DNA of 64,000 nt from Sphingomonas sp. 28-63-12 (lineage in GTDB: Bacteria; Pseudomonadota; Alphaproteobacteria; Sphingomonadales; Sphingomonadaceae), in NCBI GenBank assembly GCA_002281535.1, contig NCGD01000005.1, forward strand, positions 166,781 to 230,780, in the 5' to 3' direction. Positions 27,188 to 35,241 of the stretch are shown here, piece by piece. The translations under genes and the position numbers were made by a program. The first letter of the stretch is position 1; every line of letters starts with the position of its first letter. The notes beneath the pieces are model-generated. The model made no database searches, had not been told where the DNA came from, and saw only the letters and a program-made list of their open reading frames with translations.

Positions 27188-27763
27188 TCAGCTCCTCCAC
27201 CACAAAACGATCAATGCCAGTATCGCCAGTGCTGCCAACAGCAGGAGCCGGTGAAGCAGCCTTCTGGAGAGAAAAATGCCGTCGCGCGGGTGTACCCGAC
27301 GCGCTTTTGGATCATCGATCAGCCGCCGCCGGGCCGTTGGCCAGAGATCGGCCGGAGGAATGCCGAAGACGGCTTCGTAGCTGGCCAGAGTCGCTGCATA
27401 TTGATCGAAAAATCGATGGAGTTCGTTCGCCCCGCCCTGGGTCGGACCATGATGCAGCGCTTGCCCAAGGATATCGGGGCAGAAGCGTTCCCAATAATCG
27501 CGGCTGTAGGTGAGGTGGAGATGCCAGGCCTGATCGACAGAGTCTGATGGGGTGACCGCATGTCCGGCGGTCACGGCCAGGAAGCAAAAGCGGCGATATT
27601 CCTCGAGGACCCGGGCGGCATGTGCCCGTGTCCAGCCGTTTTCGCGCGCGAGTCGATTGGGAAAGTTCAGCGCTGCGTCGTCGGCGCCGATCCGGTAACT
27701 GCAAAGCTTGGACCAGAGCGGGTGATCCAGCGGAGGTGCCGAAGGGTCGGTCAGCTCATGCAT
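27188..27763 (-). CDS. Glycine-rich-domain-protein-like (GRDP-like) protein with C-terminal anchor
   Basis: The 191-residue protein contains EEYRRFCFLAVTAGHAVTPS and SVDQAWHLHLTYSRDYWERFC, resembling the GRDP-like domain (PF07173 type) whose His-rich DxxWHxHL motif is conserved. The C-terminus is one membrane helix (LLHRLLLLAALAILALIVLWW), so it is tail-anchored. Partnering with a TIGR04222 protein is a recurrent pairing in my memory of bacterial genomes; function is unknown. An inverted repeat sits 7 bases upstream of the ATG. Confidence 0.7.
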   Translation of the reverse strand: MHELTDPSAPPLDHPLWSKLCSYRIGADDAALNFPNRLARENGWTRAHAARVLEEYRRFCFLAVTAGHAVTPSDSVDQAWHLHLTYSRDYWERFCPDILGQALHHGPTQGGANELHRFFDQYAATLASYEAVFGIPPADLWPTARRRLIDDPKARRVHPRDGIFLSRRLLHRLLLLAALAILALIVLWWRS

Positions 27764-27769
27764 CTATTG

Positions 27770-27788
27770 TCCCACTAACATAGTGGGA
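27770..27788. promoter_or_regulatory. Perfect inverted repeat before the GRDP-like gene
   Basis: TCCCACTA (27770-27777), three bases, then TAGTGGGA (27781-27788). It lies between the rimM stop and the GRDP-like start and has no T-run, so it looks more like an operator or an mRNA hairpin over the ribosome binding region than a terminator. Confidence 0.45.
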
Positions 27789-27807
27789 GATAAGATTCAA
27801 GTGTCCG

Positions 27808-28284
27808 TCAGATGATGTAGCTTGCTGCAACCAGCAACCGCTGCTCATTCCATTCCGGCACGGCCTCAGGGCGCATTGGCACCATGAAGCGCTTCTTGTC
27901 CGGTCGTTCGATTTCGAGCACATCGCCCGCGCCGAAATTGTCGATTCCGACGACGTGACCCAGCACTTCTCCCTCGGTCGATAGCGCAGACAGGCCGATC
28001 AGGTCGGTATGGTAATATTCGCCCTCGCCCAGCGGCGGCAAATCGGCGCGCGGGACTGTGAGTTCGGTGCCCCGCATCGCCTCGGCGGCGTTGCGGTCAT
28101 TCACTTCGGCAATCCGTGCGATGGCGCCATTGCTGCCATGCCGTACCGATTTCACCGTTAGCGCGCCGTCGTTAAACTTCTTGTACTGGCCCAGGTCGTC
28201 GGTGAAGACCTTCAGGCGGACCTCGCCCGTCACGCCGTGCGCGCCGATGATGACGGCAAGCGTGACGGGGCGATCGACTGACAT
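27808..28284 (-). CDS. rimM: Ribosome maturation factor RimM
   Basis: RimM assists 30S head assembly by binding S19. The 158-residue protein has the N-terminal barrel (VIIGAHGVTGEVRLKVFTDD) and the C-terminal PRC-barrel-like part containing EGEYYHTDLIGL and KRFMVPMRPEAVPEW. The ATG overlaps the rpsP stop by TGATG. In most relatives trmD follows; here a GRDP-like gene does. Confidence 0.95.
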   Translation of the reverse strand: MSVDRPVTLAVIIGAHGVTGEVRLKVFTDDLGQYKKFNDGALTVKSVRHGSNGAIARIAEVNDRNAAEAMRGTELTVPRADLPPLGEGEYYHTDLIGLSALSTEGEVLGHVVGIDNFGAGDVLEIERPDKKRFMVPMRPEAVPEWNEQRLLVAASYII

Positions 28285-28835
28285 CAGGCGTCAGCAGGCT
28301 TTTCTTCGGCCACTGGCGCTGCTTCTTCCGCAACCGGCGCTGCTTCGGCAGCGGCCTCGACGGGGGCTGCTTCGACAACTGGTTCGGCGGCTGTTTCTTC
28401 AGCGACGACTTCGGCAACCGGCGCCTCAACGACTTCAGGCTCTGGCTCAGGAGTCGGTGCTGGTGCGGCAGCAGCTTCAGCAGCAGCTTCCTCGGCCGCC
28501 TTCAGCTTCTCGGCGCGTTCTTCAGCGCGTTCGGTTGCCTTTTCGCCTGGCTTGCCCTTGGTCGGGTTGCTGCGCGCCGGCCGCTCCTTCACACCGAGCA
28601 CGTCGAGAAACCGCGCGACGCGGTCGGTCGGCTGTGCGCCGACGCTCAGCCAATGCTTGGCACGATCGGTGTCCAGCTTGATCCGGTCCGGCGAATCCTT
28701 GGCGAGCAACGGGTTATAGGTGCCGATCTTTTCGATGAAGCGGCCATCGCGCGGGGACCGGGCGTCGGCGACGACAACACGGTAATAAGGACGCTTCTTG
28801 GAGCCGCCACGCGACAGACGAATGCTGATTGCCAT
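28284..28835 (-). CDS. rpsP: 30S ribosomal protein S16 with long Ala/Glu-rich tail
   Basis: The first 80 residues or so are canonical S16 ([22 protein letters not shown], then [12 protein letters not shown] and [17 protein letters not shown]). They are followed by about 100 residues rich in Ala, Glu, Pro and Val, of low complexity and acidic, giving 183 residues compared with about 82 in E. coli. Alphaproteobacterial S16 proteins often have extended tails, but this one is at the long end as far as I recall. It is coupled to rimM by a TGATG overlap. Confidence 0.95.
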   Translation of the reverse strand: MAISIRLSRGGSKKRPYYRVVVADARSPRDGRFIEKIGTYNPLLAKDSPDRIKLDTDRAKHWLSVGAQPTDRVARFLDVLGVKERPARSNPTKGKPGEKATERAEERAEKLKAAEEAAAEAAAAPAPTPEPEPEVVEAPVAEVVAEETAAEPVVEAAPVEAAAEAAPVAEEAAPVAEEKPADA

Positions 28836-28859
28836 AATTTATTCTCTCTTCTTTCTCGT

Positions 28860-28945
28860 ATCGTTCCCTCGACGAAAGCCGGGGTCTTTTGGTTGTCAGG
28901 TTGCGCCCTTGCCGCTTGATGCCCCTGCTTTCGCCGGGGCGACGG
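28860..28945. repeat. Imperfect inverted repeat between ffh and rpsP
   Basis: The left arm CGACGAAAGCCGGGGTC and right arm CCCCTGCTTTCGCCGGGGCGACG, both rich in the CCGGGG core, can form a long imperfect hairpin. The sequence resembles intergenic GC-rich repeats common in sphingomonads. It lies in the ffh-rpsP spacer and may affect mRNA processing or stability. Confidence 0.5.
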
Positions 28946-28955
28946 CGCGAGCTGA

Positions 28956-30464
28956 TTACTTTTTCTTATTGATGAAATTCTCGAAGCCCGGCGGCAATTT
29001 GGGCATACCGCCCATCGGATTGCCGCCGCCCAGGCCGGGTAATCCACCGCCCGCCTTGCCCATCATGTCGCCCAGTTCGGGGCCGCCAATGGCATTGCCG
29101 AGCCCGCCAAGCCCGCCGCCCATGCCGCCTTTGCCGAGCATCGCCATCATGCCCTTCATGCCGCCCATCTTCTTGATTTTCTTCATGGCGGTCGACATTT
29201 CCTGATGCATCTTCAGGAGCTTGTTGACGTCCTGCACGGTCGTGCCGCTGCCCTTGGCGATGCGAATCTTGCGCTTCGCTGACAGAATTTCGGGCTTGGA
29301 CCGTTCCTTTTGCGTCATCGAGGTGATCATGGCGTCCATCCGCAGCAGGATGCGTTCGTCCGCTACGCCTGAAGCAACAGCAGCCTGCGCCTTCTTCATG
29401 CCGGGGATCATGCCGGCAAGTGCGCCTAGCCCGCCCATCCGGCGCATCTGCGCCAGTTGGCCGCGCAGATCGTCCATGTCGAACTGCCCTTTGGCCATTT
29501 TGGCGGCCATGCGCTCGGCATCTTCGACCTGGATCGACTCTGCGGCGCGCTCGACCAGGCTGACGACATCGCCCATGCCCAGGATGCGCCCAGCAACGCG
29601 GCCGGGATGAAACGCCTCAATCGCGTCGATCTTTTCACCGGTGCCGGCGAATTTGATCGGCTTGCCGGTCACCGCCCGCATCGACAGCGCCGCACCGCCG
29701 CGTGCATCGCCATCCATTCGTGTAAGCACGACGCCAGTCAGCGGGACCTGGGTGGAGAAATTCTGTGCGACGTTGACCGCGTCCTGCCCGGTCAGCGCAT
29801 CGACGACCAGCAAAATTTCATTGGGGGTGGCGATGTCGGCAATTGCCTTCATCTCGTCCATCAATGCCTGATCGACGTGCAGGCGTCCCGCCGTATCGAG
29901 CATCAGGACGTCATAACCCTGCAGCTTGGCGGCCTGAATGGCGCGCCGGGCAATCTCGACCGGGCGTTGTCCGGCGACAATCGGCAAGGTCGCGACCTCG
30001 GCCAGGGTGCCAAGCGTGGCCAGCTGTTCCTGCGCGGCCGGGCGATTGACGTCGAGCGACGCCATCAGCACCTTTTTGCCGTCGCGCTTTGCCAATCTTT
30101 TCGCAATCTTGGCAGTCGTCGTCGTCTTGCCCGAACCCTGCAGGCCAACCATCATAATGATGGCCGGCGGGGTGACATCGAGCGCAAGTTCGCTTTCATC
30201 GGCGCCGAGCATCTCGGTCAGCGCGTCGTTGACGATTTTGACGACCTGTTGCCCTGGGGTGATCGACCGGAGGACGTTCTGACCGACCGCCTGTTCGGTA
30301 ACCTTATCGACAAAATCACGCGCTACCGACAGGGCGACGTCGGCTTCGAGCAGCGCCACGCGCACTTCGCGCATCGCTGCGCGCACGTCCGCCTCGGTCA
30401 GCGCGCCGCGCCCCCGCAGACGGTCAAAGACGCCGCCAAGCCGTTCGCTAAGACTGTCGAACAT
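28956..30464 (-). CDS. ffh: Signal recognition particle GTPase Ffh
   Basis: Ffh with SRP RNA targets membrane proteins co-translationally. The 502-residue protein has an N domain, a G domain (P-loop VGLQGSGKTTTTAK about residue 107, DTAGRLHVDQ, TRMDGDARGG) and a Met/Gly-rich M domain with GSGTTVQDVNKLLKMHQEM. The C-terminal GGGMGGGLGGLG stretch is low complexity. Its partners ftsY (33.6 kb) and the SRP RNA (58.4 kb) are also in the window. Confidence 0.97.
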   Translation of the reverse strand: MFDSLSERLGGVFDRLRGRGALTEADVRAAMREVRVALLEADVALSVARDFVDKVTEQAVGQNVLRSITPGQQVVKIVNDALTEMLGADESELALDVTPPAIIMMVGLQGSGKTTTTAKIAKRLAKRDGKKVLMASLDVNRPAAQEQLATLGTLAEVATLPIVAGQRPVEIARRAIQAAKLQGYDVLMLDTAGRLHVDQALMDEMKAIADIATPNEILLVVDALTGQDAVNVAQNFSTQVPLTGVVLTRMDGDARGGAALSMRAVTGKPIKFAGTGEKIDAIEAFHPGRVAGRILGMGDVVSLVERAAESIQVEDAERMAAKMAKGQFDMDDLRGQLAQMRRMGGLGALAGMIPGMKKAQAAVASGVADERILLRMDAMITSMTQKERSKPEILSAKRKIRIAKGSGTTVQDVNKLLKMHQEMSTAMKKIKKMGGMKGMMAMLGKGGMGGGLGGLGNAIGGPELGDMMGKAGGGLPGLGGGNPMGGMPKLPPGFENFINKKK

Positions 30465-30508
30465 GAATCACTCCGTTGCCGATCACCACCCCCGAACAAA
30501 ACGCAAAA

Positions 30509-30541
30509 GAAGCTGGCGGACGAAACCTCGTCGGCCAGCTT
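30509..30541 (-). terminator. Intrinsic terminator in the ffh upstream region
   Basis: Read leftwards: AAGCTGGCCGACGA, loop GGTT, TCGTCCGCCAGCTT (one mismatch), then CTTTTGCGTTTTG. It looks like a complete Rho-independent terminator 45 bases before the ffh ATG and immediately after a 23-codon ORF, suggesting a short leader transcript that ends here or attenuates ffh. Confidence 0.6.
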
Positions 30542-30611
30542 ATGCCCGCAGGCATGCTCTTATTGCGTCCTTTAAGGAAGCGATCCCGAGTGGCCCTACC
30601 CGAACCCTCAT
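30540..30611 (-). CDS. Possible 23-residue leader peptide upstream of ffh
   Basis: A 23-codon frame, MRVRVGPLGIASLKDAIRAC then LRA, ends exactly where the terminator hairpin begins. Its ATG lies at the base of a small hairpin (CATGGTT/AACCATG, 30609-30626). No clear ribosome binding site was found and I do not recognise the peptide, so it may be a chance frame inside a small RNA. Confidence 0.25.
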   Translation of the reverse strand: MRVRVGPLGIASLKDAIRACLRA

Positions 30612-30669
30612 GGTTTCGCAACCATGCGGTTTAAGATGATTTACACGCCCCGCTGGTACAGCCCTCGGC

Positions 30670-32322
30670 ATGAAACACTGGGGGCATGTCCGAATGACGC
30701 CGGAGATGATCGAAAAAGTCGATACGCCAAAAGAGGCGCGCCGCGACATGACCAGCGGGGCGATCACGATTGCTGCGATCCTGTTGTTCGTTGGCACCGG
30801 AAGCTCTGCACTCTCAAGCGCGATCAAATATTATTTTGCCGGGGGCGATCCCACTGATCGAACGCTGGTCATCGCATTGCTGCTCAATGTCGCGCTGATC
30901 CTGTTCGGGTGGCGTCGGCATAACGATCTGCGCCGCGAGGTAGAGGTCAGGACCGCGGCAGAAGAACGCGCCCAACTGCTTGCCGCGCGCGATCCGCTTA
31001 CCGGATTCCTCAATCGACGCTCGCTGTCCGAAGAAGGGGCGGCGTTGTTCGTGCAGGCTGAGCGCCGGCAAAAGGCGTTGGCGATGCTGATGCTCGATCT
31101 CGATCATTTCAAGACAATCAACGACATGTATGGCCATGCCACCGGCGACGGCCTGTTGCGCTTGGTGTCGGAAGAAATCGCGCACGCCATGCCATCGATT
31201 GCGCTGACCGCGCGGCTGGGCGGTGACGAATTTGCTTGCGCCTTTCTGTTCGATCCGGCGCATCCCGACACCGTCGAGAGGATCGTCGAAAAGCTGGTGT
31301 CGCGGATTGGCCAGCCCTTTGTTTCGGACGGGCTGCAACTGCATATTAGCGCGTCGATCGGTATTGCCCGCTCGGATACGGGCTGTGCCAGCATCGATGC
31401 GTTGATGCGCAGCGCGGACATTGCGATGTACGCCGCCAAGAATGCCGGCCGCAATCGGTTCGCATGGTTCGATCAGTCGATGGAGCGGGAGCTGAAAGCG
31501 CGTAACGAGCTCGAAGTGGGCTTGCGCACCGCCATCCCGCGCCAGGAAATCGTCCCCTATTTCGAACAGCAGATTGATCTGACCACTGGTCGCCTGTTCG
31601 GTTTCGAAGTGCTGGCCCGCTGGGAGCATCCGACCCGCGGCCTTATTCCGCCCAACAAGTTCATTTCGATTGCCGAAGACACGGGGTTGATCAGCGACTT
31701 GTCATTGTCGGTGATGAGCCAGGCTTTTCTCGCGGCCAAGGACTGGGAGCCCAGCCTGAGCTTGTCAGTCAACATTTCACCGCTGCAATTGAAGGATCCT
31801 TGGCTCGCCCAGAAAATCGTCAAAGTGCTGACCGAAACGGGCTTCCCTGCCAGCCGGCTCGAGCTGGAAATTACCGAGGTTGCCCTGTTCGACAATCTCG
31901 CACTGGCGCAGTCGATCGTTGGCAGTCTCAAGAACCAGGGTATCCGCGTCGCGCTTGATGATTTTGGCACCGGTTATAGTTCGCTCGCCCATTTGCGCGC
32001 CTTGCCGTTTGATCGGATCAAGATCGATTGCAGCTTTGTCAGCTCGATCAACGTCAACGCCGAAAGCGCGGCGATCGTCAACGCGATCGTTCGTCTGGGT
32101 GAAAGCCTGAACCTGCCGATCACCGCGGAGGGGATCGAGGATGCCGCGATTGAGGAACGGCTCCGCGCGATGGGCTGTAGCAAGGGCCAAGGTTATCTTT
32201 ACGGCCGCCCGTTGACATCGGCCAATGCCCGACGGTTGCTTGCTGAGAAGCGGTTGTTGCGGGCCGTGCCGCCTAAATCAGCTGCGCCACCAGCGGCCGC
32301 CGCAGCGCGCAAGGCCAGCTAA
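30670..32322 (+). CDS. GGDEF-EAL dual-domain c-di-GMP protein
   Basis: The 550-residue protein has two N-terminal membrane segments (ITIAAILLFVGTGSSAL and TLVIALLLNVALILFGW), a GGDEF domain (RDPLTGFLNRRS, active loop RLGGDEF) and an EAL domain. The EAL signature is EVL (FEVLARW), with the other catalytic blocks ELEITEVALF, LDDFGTGYSS and KIDCSF intact. Both synthesis and hydrolysis of c-di-GMP are possible; which dominates cannot be read from sequence. The start is uncertain: ATG codons at 30670, 30694 and 30706 precede the first helix. It is divergent from ffh. Confidence 0.9.
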   Translation: MKHWGHVRMTPEMIEKVDTPKEARRDMTSGAITIAAILLFVGTGSSALSSAIKYYFAGGDPTDRTLVIALLLNVALILFGWRRHNDLRREVEVRTAAEERAQLLAARDPLTGFLNRRSLSEEGAALFVQAERRQKALAMLMLDLDHFKTINDMYGHATGDGLLRLVSEEIAHAMPSIALTARLGGDEFACAFLFDPAHPDTVERIVEKLVSRIGQPFVSDGLQLHISASIGIARSDTGCASIDALMRSADIAMYAAKNAGRNRFAWFDQSMERELKARNELEVGLRTAIPRQEIVPYFEQQIDLTTGRLFGFEVLARWEHPTRGLIPPNKFISIAEDTGLISDLSLSVMSQAFLAAKDWEPSLSLSVNISPLQLKDPWLAQKIVKVLTETGFPASRLELEITEVALFDNLALAQSIVGSLKNQGIRVALDDFGTGYSSLAHLRALPFDRIKIDCSFVSSINVNAESAAIVNAIVRLGESLNLPITAEGIEDAAIEERLRAMGCSKGQGYLYGRPLTSANARRLLAEKRLLRAVPPKSAAPPAAAAARKAS

Positions 32323-32372
32323 TCCCCCCCGGCCAGTGGACTTCACGCGGAGCGCCCCCTAGATCGGCGACA

Positions 32373-33641
32373 ATGACTGCCGTCACCCCTGCTCCTGCCG
32401 CTTATCCGGACATCGTCACGCTGGGCTGTCGGCTCAATCTCGCGGAGAGCGAGACGATCCGCACGATCAACGCCGGGCGCGATATGGTGGTCATCAATAG
32501 CTGCGCTGTGACCGAGAATGCCGTTCGCGAAACCCGGGCGGCGATCCGCCGCGCTCACCGGGCGCGGCCCGAGGTGGCGATCATCGTTACCGGTTGTGCC
32601 GCGCAGATCGATCCGGCTGGCTTTGCTGCCATGCCGGAAGTGTCGCGCGTGATCGGCAACGCCGAAAAGCTCGATCCGGCCGCCTGGATCGCCACCGCAC
32701 CCGTCATCGTCAGCGACATCATGGCGGTACGCGAAACCAGCCCCCACCTCGCCGCCGGATTCGACGCGCACGCCCGTGCCTTTGTCGAAGTGCAAAATGG
32801 CTGCGACCATCGTTGCACCTTCTGTATTATCCCGCAGGGCCGCGGGAACAGCCGTTCGGTCCCGGCGGGTGCGGTGGTTGATCGTGTCGCGTCGCTTGTC
32901 GATGCCGGCTATCGCGAGATCGTGCTGACCGGGGTGGACCTGACCAGCTATGGCCCCGACCTGCCCGGCAGTCCGACTCTGGCGATGCTGGTCGAACGTA
33001 TTCTGCGGCATGTGCCGGCGCTGCAGCGTTTGCGCCTGTCGTCGCTTGATTCGATCGAGATTGATGATCGCCTTTTCGATCTCGTCACCGGCGAAGCGCG
33101 GATTATGCCGCACCTCCATTTATCGCTACAGGCGGGTGACGACATGATCCTCAAACGGATGAAGCGCCGTCACAGCCGGGCGGATGCAGTTCGGATCGTC
33201 GAACGCCTCAAGCACGCGCGTCCGGCCATCGCCATTGGCGCTGATCTGATTGCCGGCTTTCCAACCGAGGACGACGCGATGTTCGCCAACAGCGCAGCGC
33301 TGATTGACGATTGCGATATCGTCCATGCCCATATCTTCCCCTATTCGCCGCGCCAGGGCACGCCGGCAGCCCGGATGCCGCAGGTCCCCCCGGCTGTCCG
33401 GAAGGCGCGCGCGGCCGTCATGCGCCAGGCTGCTGGCGCCCGTCGAACCCGTTGGCTGTCGGCGCAGCTGGGTACTGTCCAGCCGGTATTAATCGAGCGC
33501 CCGGGTGATCGGGGCCATGCTCCGAATTTTGCTGAAATCCGCGTTACTGATCCGGCAGCGCGCCGTGCACCGGTTGGAGAAATTGTGGCGATGACGATCA
33601 CAGGCATGGACGGTTCAAGGCTGATCGGGGTGCCCGCATGA
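32373..33641 (+). CDS. mtaB: tRNA t6A37 methylthiotransferase MtaB
   Basis: MtaB converts t6A37 to ms2t6A37 in tRNAs reading ANN codons. The 422-residue radical SAM protein has the N-terminal cluster cysteines (TLGCRLN, NSCAVTE, VTGCAAQ) and the SAM cluster motif CDHRCTFC, and ends in a TRAM-like region. The ATG overlaps no gene upstream; the stop overlaps ftsY by ATGA. Confidence 0.93.
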   Translation: MTAVTPAPAAYPDIVTLGCRLNLAESETIRTINAGRDMVVINSCAVTENAVRETRAAIRRAHRARPEVAIIVTGCAAQIDPAGFAAMPEVSRVIGNAEKLDPAAWIATAPVIVSDIMAVRETSPHLAAGFDAHARAFVEVQNGCDHRCTFCIIPQGRGNSRSVPAGAVVDRVASLVDAGYREIVLTGVDLTSYGPDLPGSPTLAMLVERILRHVPALQRLRLSSLDSIEIDDRLFDLVTGEARIMPHLHLSLQAGDDMILKRMKRRHSRADAVRIVERLKHARPAIAIGADLIAGFPTEDDAMFANSAALIDDCDIVHAHIFPYSPRQGTPAARMPQVPPAVRKARAAVMRQAAGARRTRWLSAQLGTVQPVLIERPGDRGHAPNFAEIRVTDPAARRAPVGEIVAMTITGMDGSRLIGVPA

Positions 33642-34570
33642 GCAATGCTTGGCACGAAAAGCTGATCGGGGGCTTCAAACGCACTTCGGATCGCCTAATC
33701 GGCAACCTCGCCGGGCTCGGTGCGGCTCGTCTCGACAATGCGACGCTCGACGACATCGAGGAGGCGCTGATCGCCTCCGATCTCGGCCCGGCAACCGCGG
33801 CCCGGATCCGGGCCCGGCTGGCTGACGGCGCTTTTGAACGCAACATGGAAGAACTCGGCATCCGGCTGATCGTCGCCGAGGAGATCGAAAAGGTGCTCGC
33901 CAAAGTGGCGCACCCGCTGGAAATCAGCGCTTTCCCGCGGCCGCATGTCATCCTGGTGATCGGCGTCAACGGCTCCGGCAAGACAACGACGATTGCCAAG
34001 CTGGCGCATCTGTTCACCGAACAGGATTATGGCGTCATGCTGGCAGCCGGCGATACATTCCGCGCTGCCGCGATTGGCCAGCTGGCGACCTGGGCGGACC
34101 GGATCGGCGTGCCGATTGTGCGCGGCCCGGAAGGCGGCGATGCGGCGGGGATTGTCTTCGACGCGGTCAAAAAGGCCACCGCTACCGGAATAGACGCGCT
34201 CATCGTCGACACTGCCGGCCGCCTGCAAAACAAGCGTGAACTGATGGACGAGCTCGCCAAGATCAAGCGGATGCTCGGCAAGATCGATCCTGCCTCGCCG
34301 CACGATGTCGTGCTGGTGCTCGATGCCACCACTGGCCAGAATGCGCTATCGCAGATCGAGGTTTTCAAGGAAGTCGCCGGCGTGACTGGCCTGGTGATGA
34401 CCAAGCTGGACGGCACGGCGCGCGGTGGTGTGCTGGTGGCGGCGGCCGAGCAGTTCGGGCTGCCGATTCACGCGATCGGGATTGGAGAGGGCGTTGGCGA
34501 TCTGCGGCCATTTGACGCCAACGAGGTTGCGCGGATCATCGCGGGCGTGGAAAGACCAACGCATGGTTGA
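33638..34570 (+). CDS. ftsY: SRP receptor FtsY
   Basis: FtsY receives Ffh-ribosome complexes at the inner membrane. The 310-residue protein has the NG core only: P-loop VIGVNGSGKTTTIAKL, DTAGRLQNKRELMDEL, TKLDGTARGG and the C-terminal IGEGVGDLRPFD. It lacks the long acidic A domain of E. coli. Start overlaps mtaB and the stop overlaps the next gene's start. Confidence 0.97.
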   Translation: MSNAWHEKLIGGFKRTSDRLIGNLAGLGAARLDNATLDDIEEALIASDLGPATAARIRARLADGAFERNMEELGIRLIVAEEIEKVLAKVAHPLEISAFPRPHVILVIGVNGSGKTTTIAKLAHLFTEQDYGVMLAAGDTFRAAAIGQLATWADRIGVPIVRGPEGGDAAGIVFDAVKKATATGIDALIVDTAGRLQNKRELMDELAKIKRMLGKIDPASPHDVVLVLDATTGQNALSQIEVFKEVAGVTGLVMTKLDGTARGGVLVAAAEQFGLPIHAIGIGEGVGDLRPFDANEVARIIAGVERPTHG

Positions 34571-35210
34571 AAACCTCCACCCCACTACACCCGATCCTGC
34601 TCCCGACTCAGCCGCGTCGCCGGGCCTGCGTATGGCAATCGACTTCGGTCCGCTGGTCGTGTTCTTCGCTGTCAACGCCATGGTGGGTGGCGCGCAAATT
34701 ACGCGGGTGATCGCCGCGACCGTTGCATTCATGACCGCAACCGCCATCGCGATGGTCGTGTCGCGCTGGAAGACGGGGCACATCTCCCCGATGTTGTGGA
34801 TGTCGGGTGTGCTGGTCCTCGTTTTCGGCAGCCTGACGGTCTATTTTCATGACGAGAGCTTTATCAAGATCAAGCCGACGATCATCTATCTGATGTTCGC
34901 CAGCGTGCTGATCTTTGGCCTGGTCACTGGGCGGCCGTTGCTTCAATTCGTGTTGGGATCAGCGTATCCGGGATTGAATCCCAAAGGATGGCGACAGCTC
35001 ACGATCAACTGGGCAGGGTTTTTTCTGGTGCAGGCCGTCCTCAACGAGGCGGTTTGGCGCAACACTAGCTGGGATTTCTGGGTCGCCTACAAATTATGGG
35101 GCGTAATCCCGATGACGCTGGTGTTTGCGATCGCCAATCTGCCGATGCTGATGAAGCATGGCATGCAGGTGGGCGGCGACTCCGGCCCGCCGCTGCCGCC
35201 GGAAGGGTAA
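34563..35210 (+). CDS. Inner membrane-spanning protein YciB / IspZ-type septation protein
   Basis: The 215-residue protein has about five membrane helices. Recognisable blocks are MAIDFGPLVVFFAVNA, GSLTVYFHDESFIKIKPTIIY, GWRQLTINWAGFFLVQAVLNEAVWR and LWGVIPMTLVFAIANLPMLMKH, the signature stretches of the YciB/IspZ family, linked to septation and envelope integrity. The ATG at 34563 lies within the ftsY 3' end; upstream extension is inside ftsY. The C-terminus is a short Pro/Gly tail. Confidence 0.9.
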   Translation: MVENLHPTTPDPAPDSAASPGLRMAIDFGPLVVFFAVNAMVGGAQITRVIAATVAFMTATAIAMVVSRWKTGHISPMLWMSGVLVLVFGSLTVYFHDESFIKIKPTIIYLMFASVLIFGLVTGRPLLQFVLGSAYPGLNPKGWRQLTINWAGFFLVQAVLNEAVWRNTSWDFWVAYKLWGVIPMTLVFAIANLPMLMKHGMQVGGDSGPPLPPEG

Positions 35211-35235
35211 CGCCCCGCCCTTTCGAGCGGGGCGT
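35210..35235. terminator. Hairpin between convergent yciB-like and sodB genes
   Basis: ACGCCCCGC (35210-35218) pairs with GCGGGGCGT (35227-35235) across an 8-base loop. It lies in the 31-base gap between two converging genes, so it could stop transcription from either side, although there is no long T-run. Confidence 0.55.
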
Positions 35236-35241
35236 CAATGA

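Noticed and set aside
29457-30575. A 372-codon frame antisense to ffh
   Set aside because: Shadow of ffh codon bias; no hydrophobic or domain pattern.
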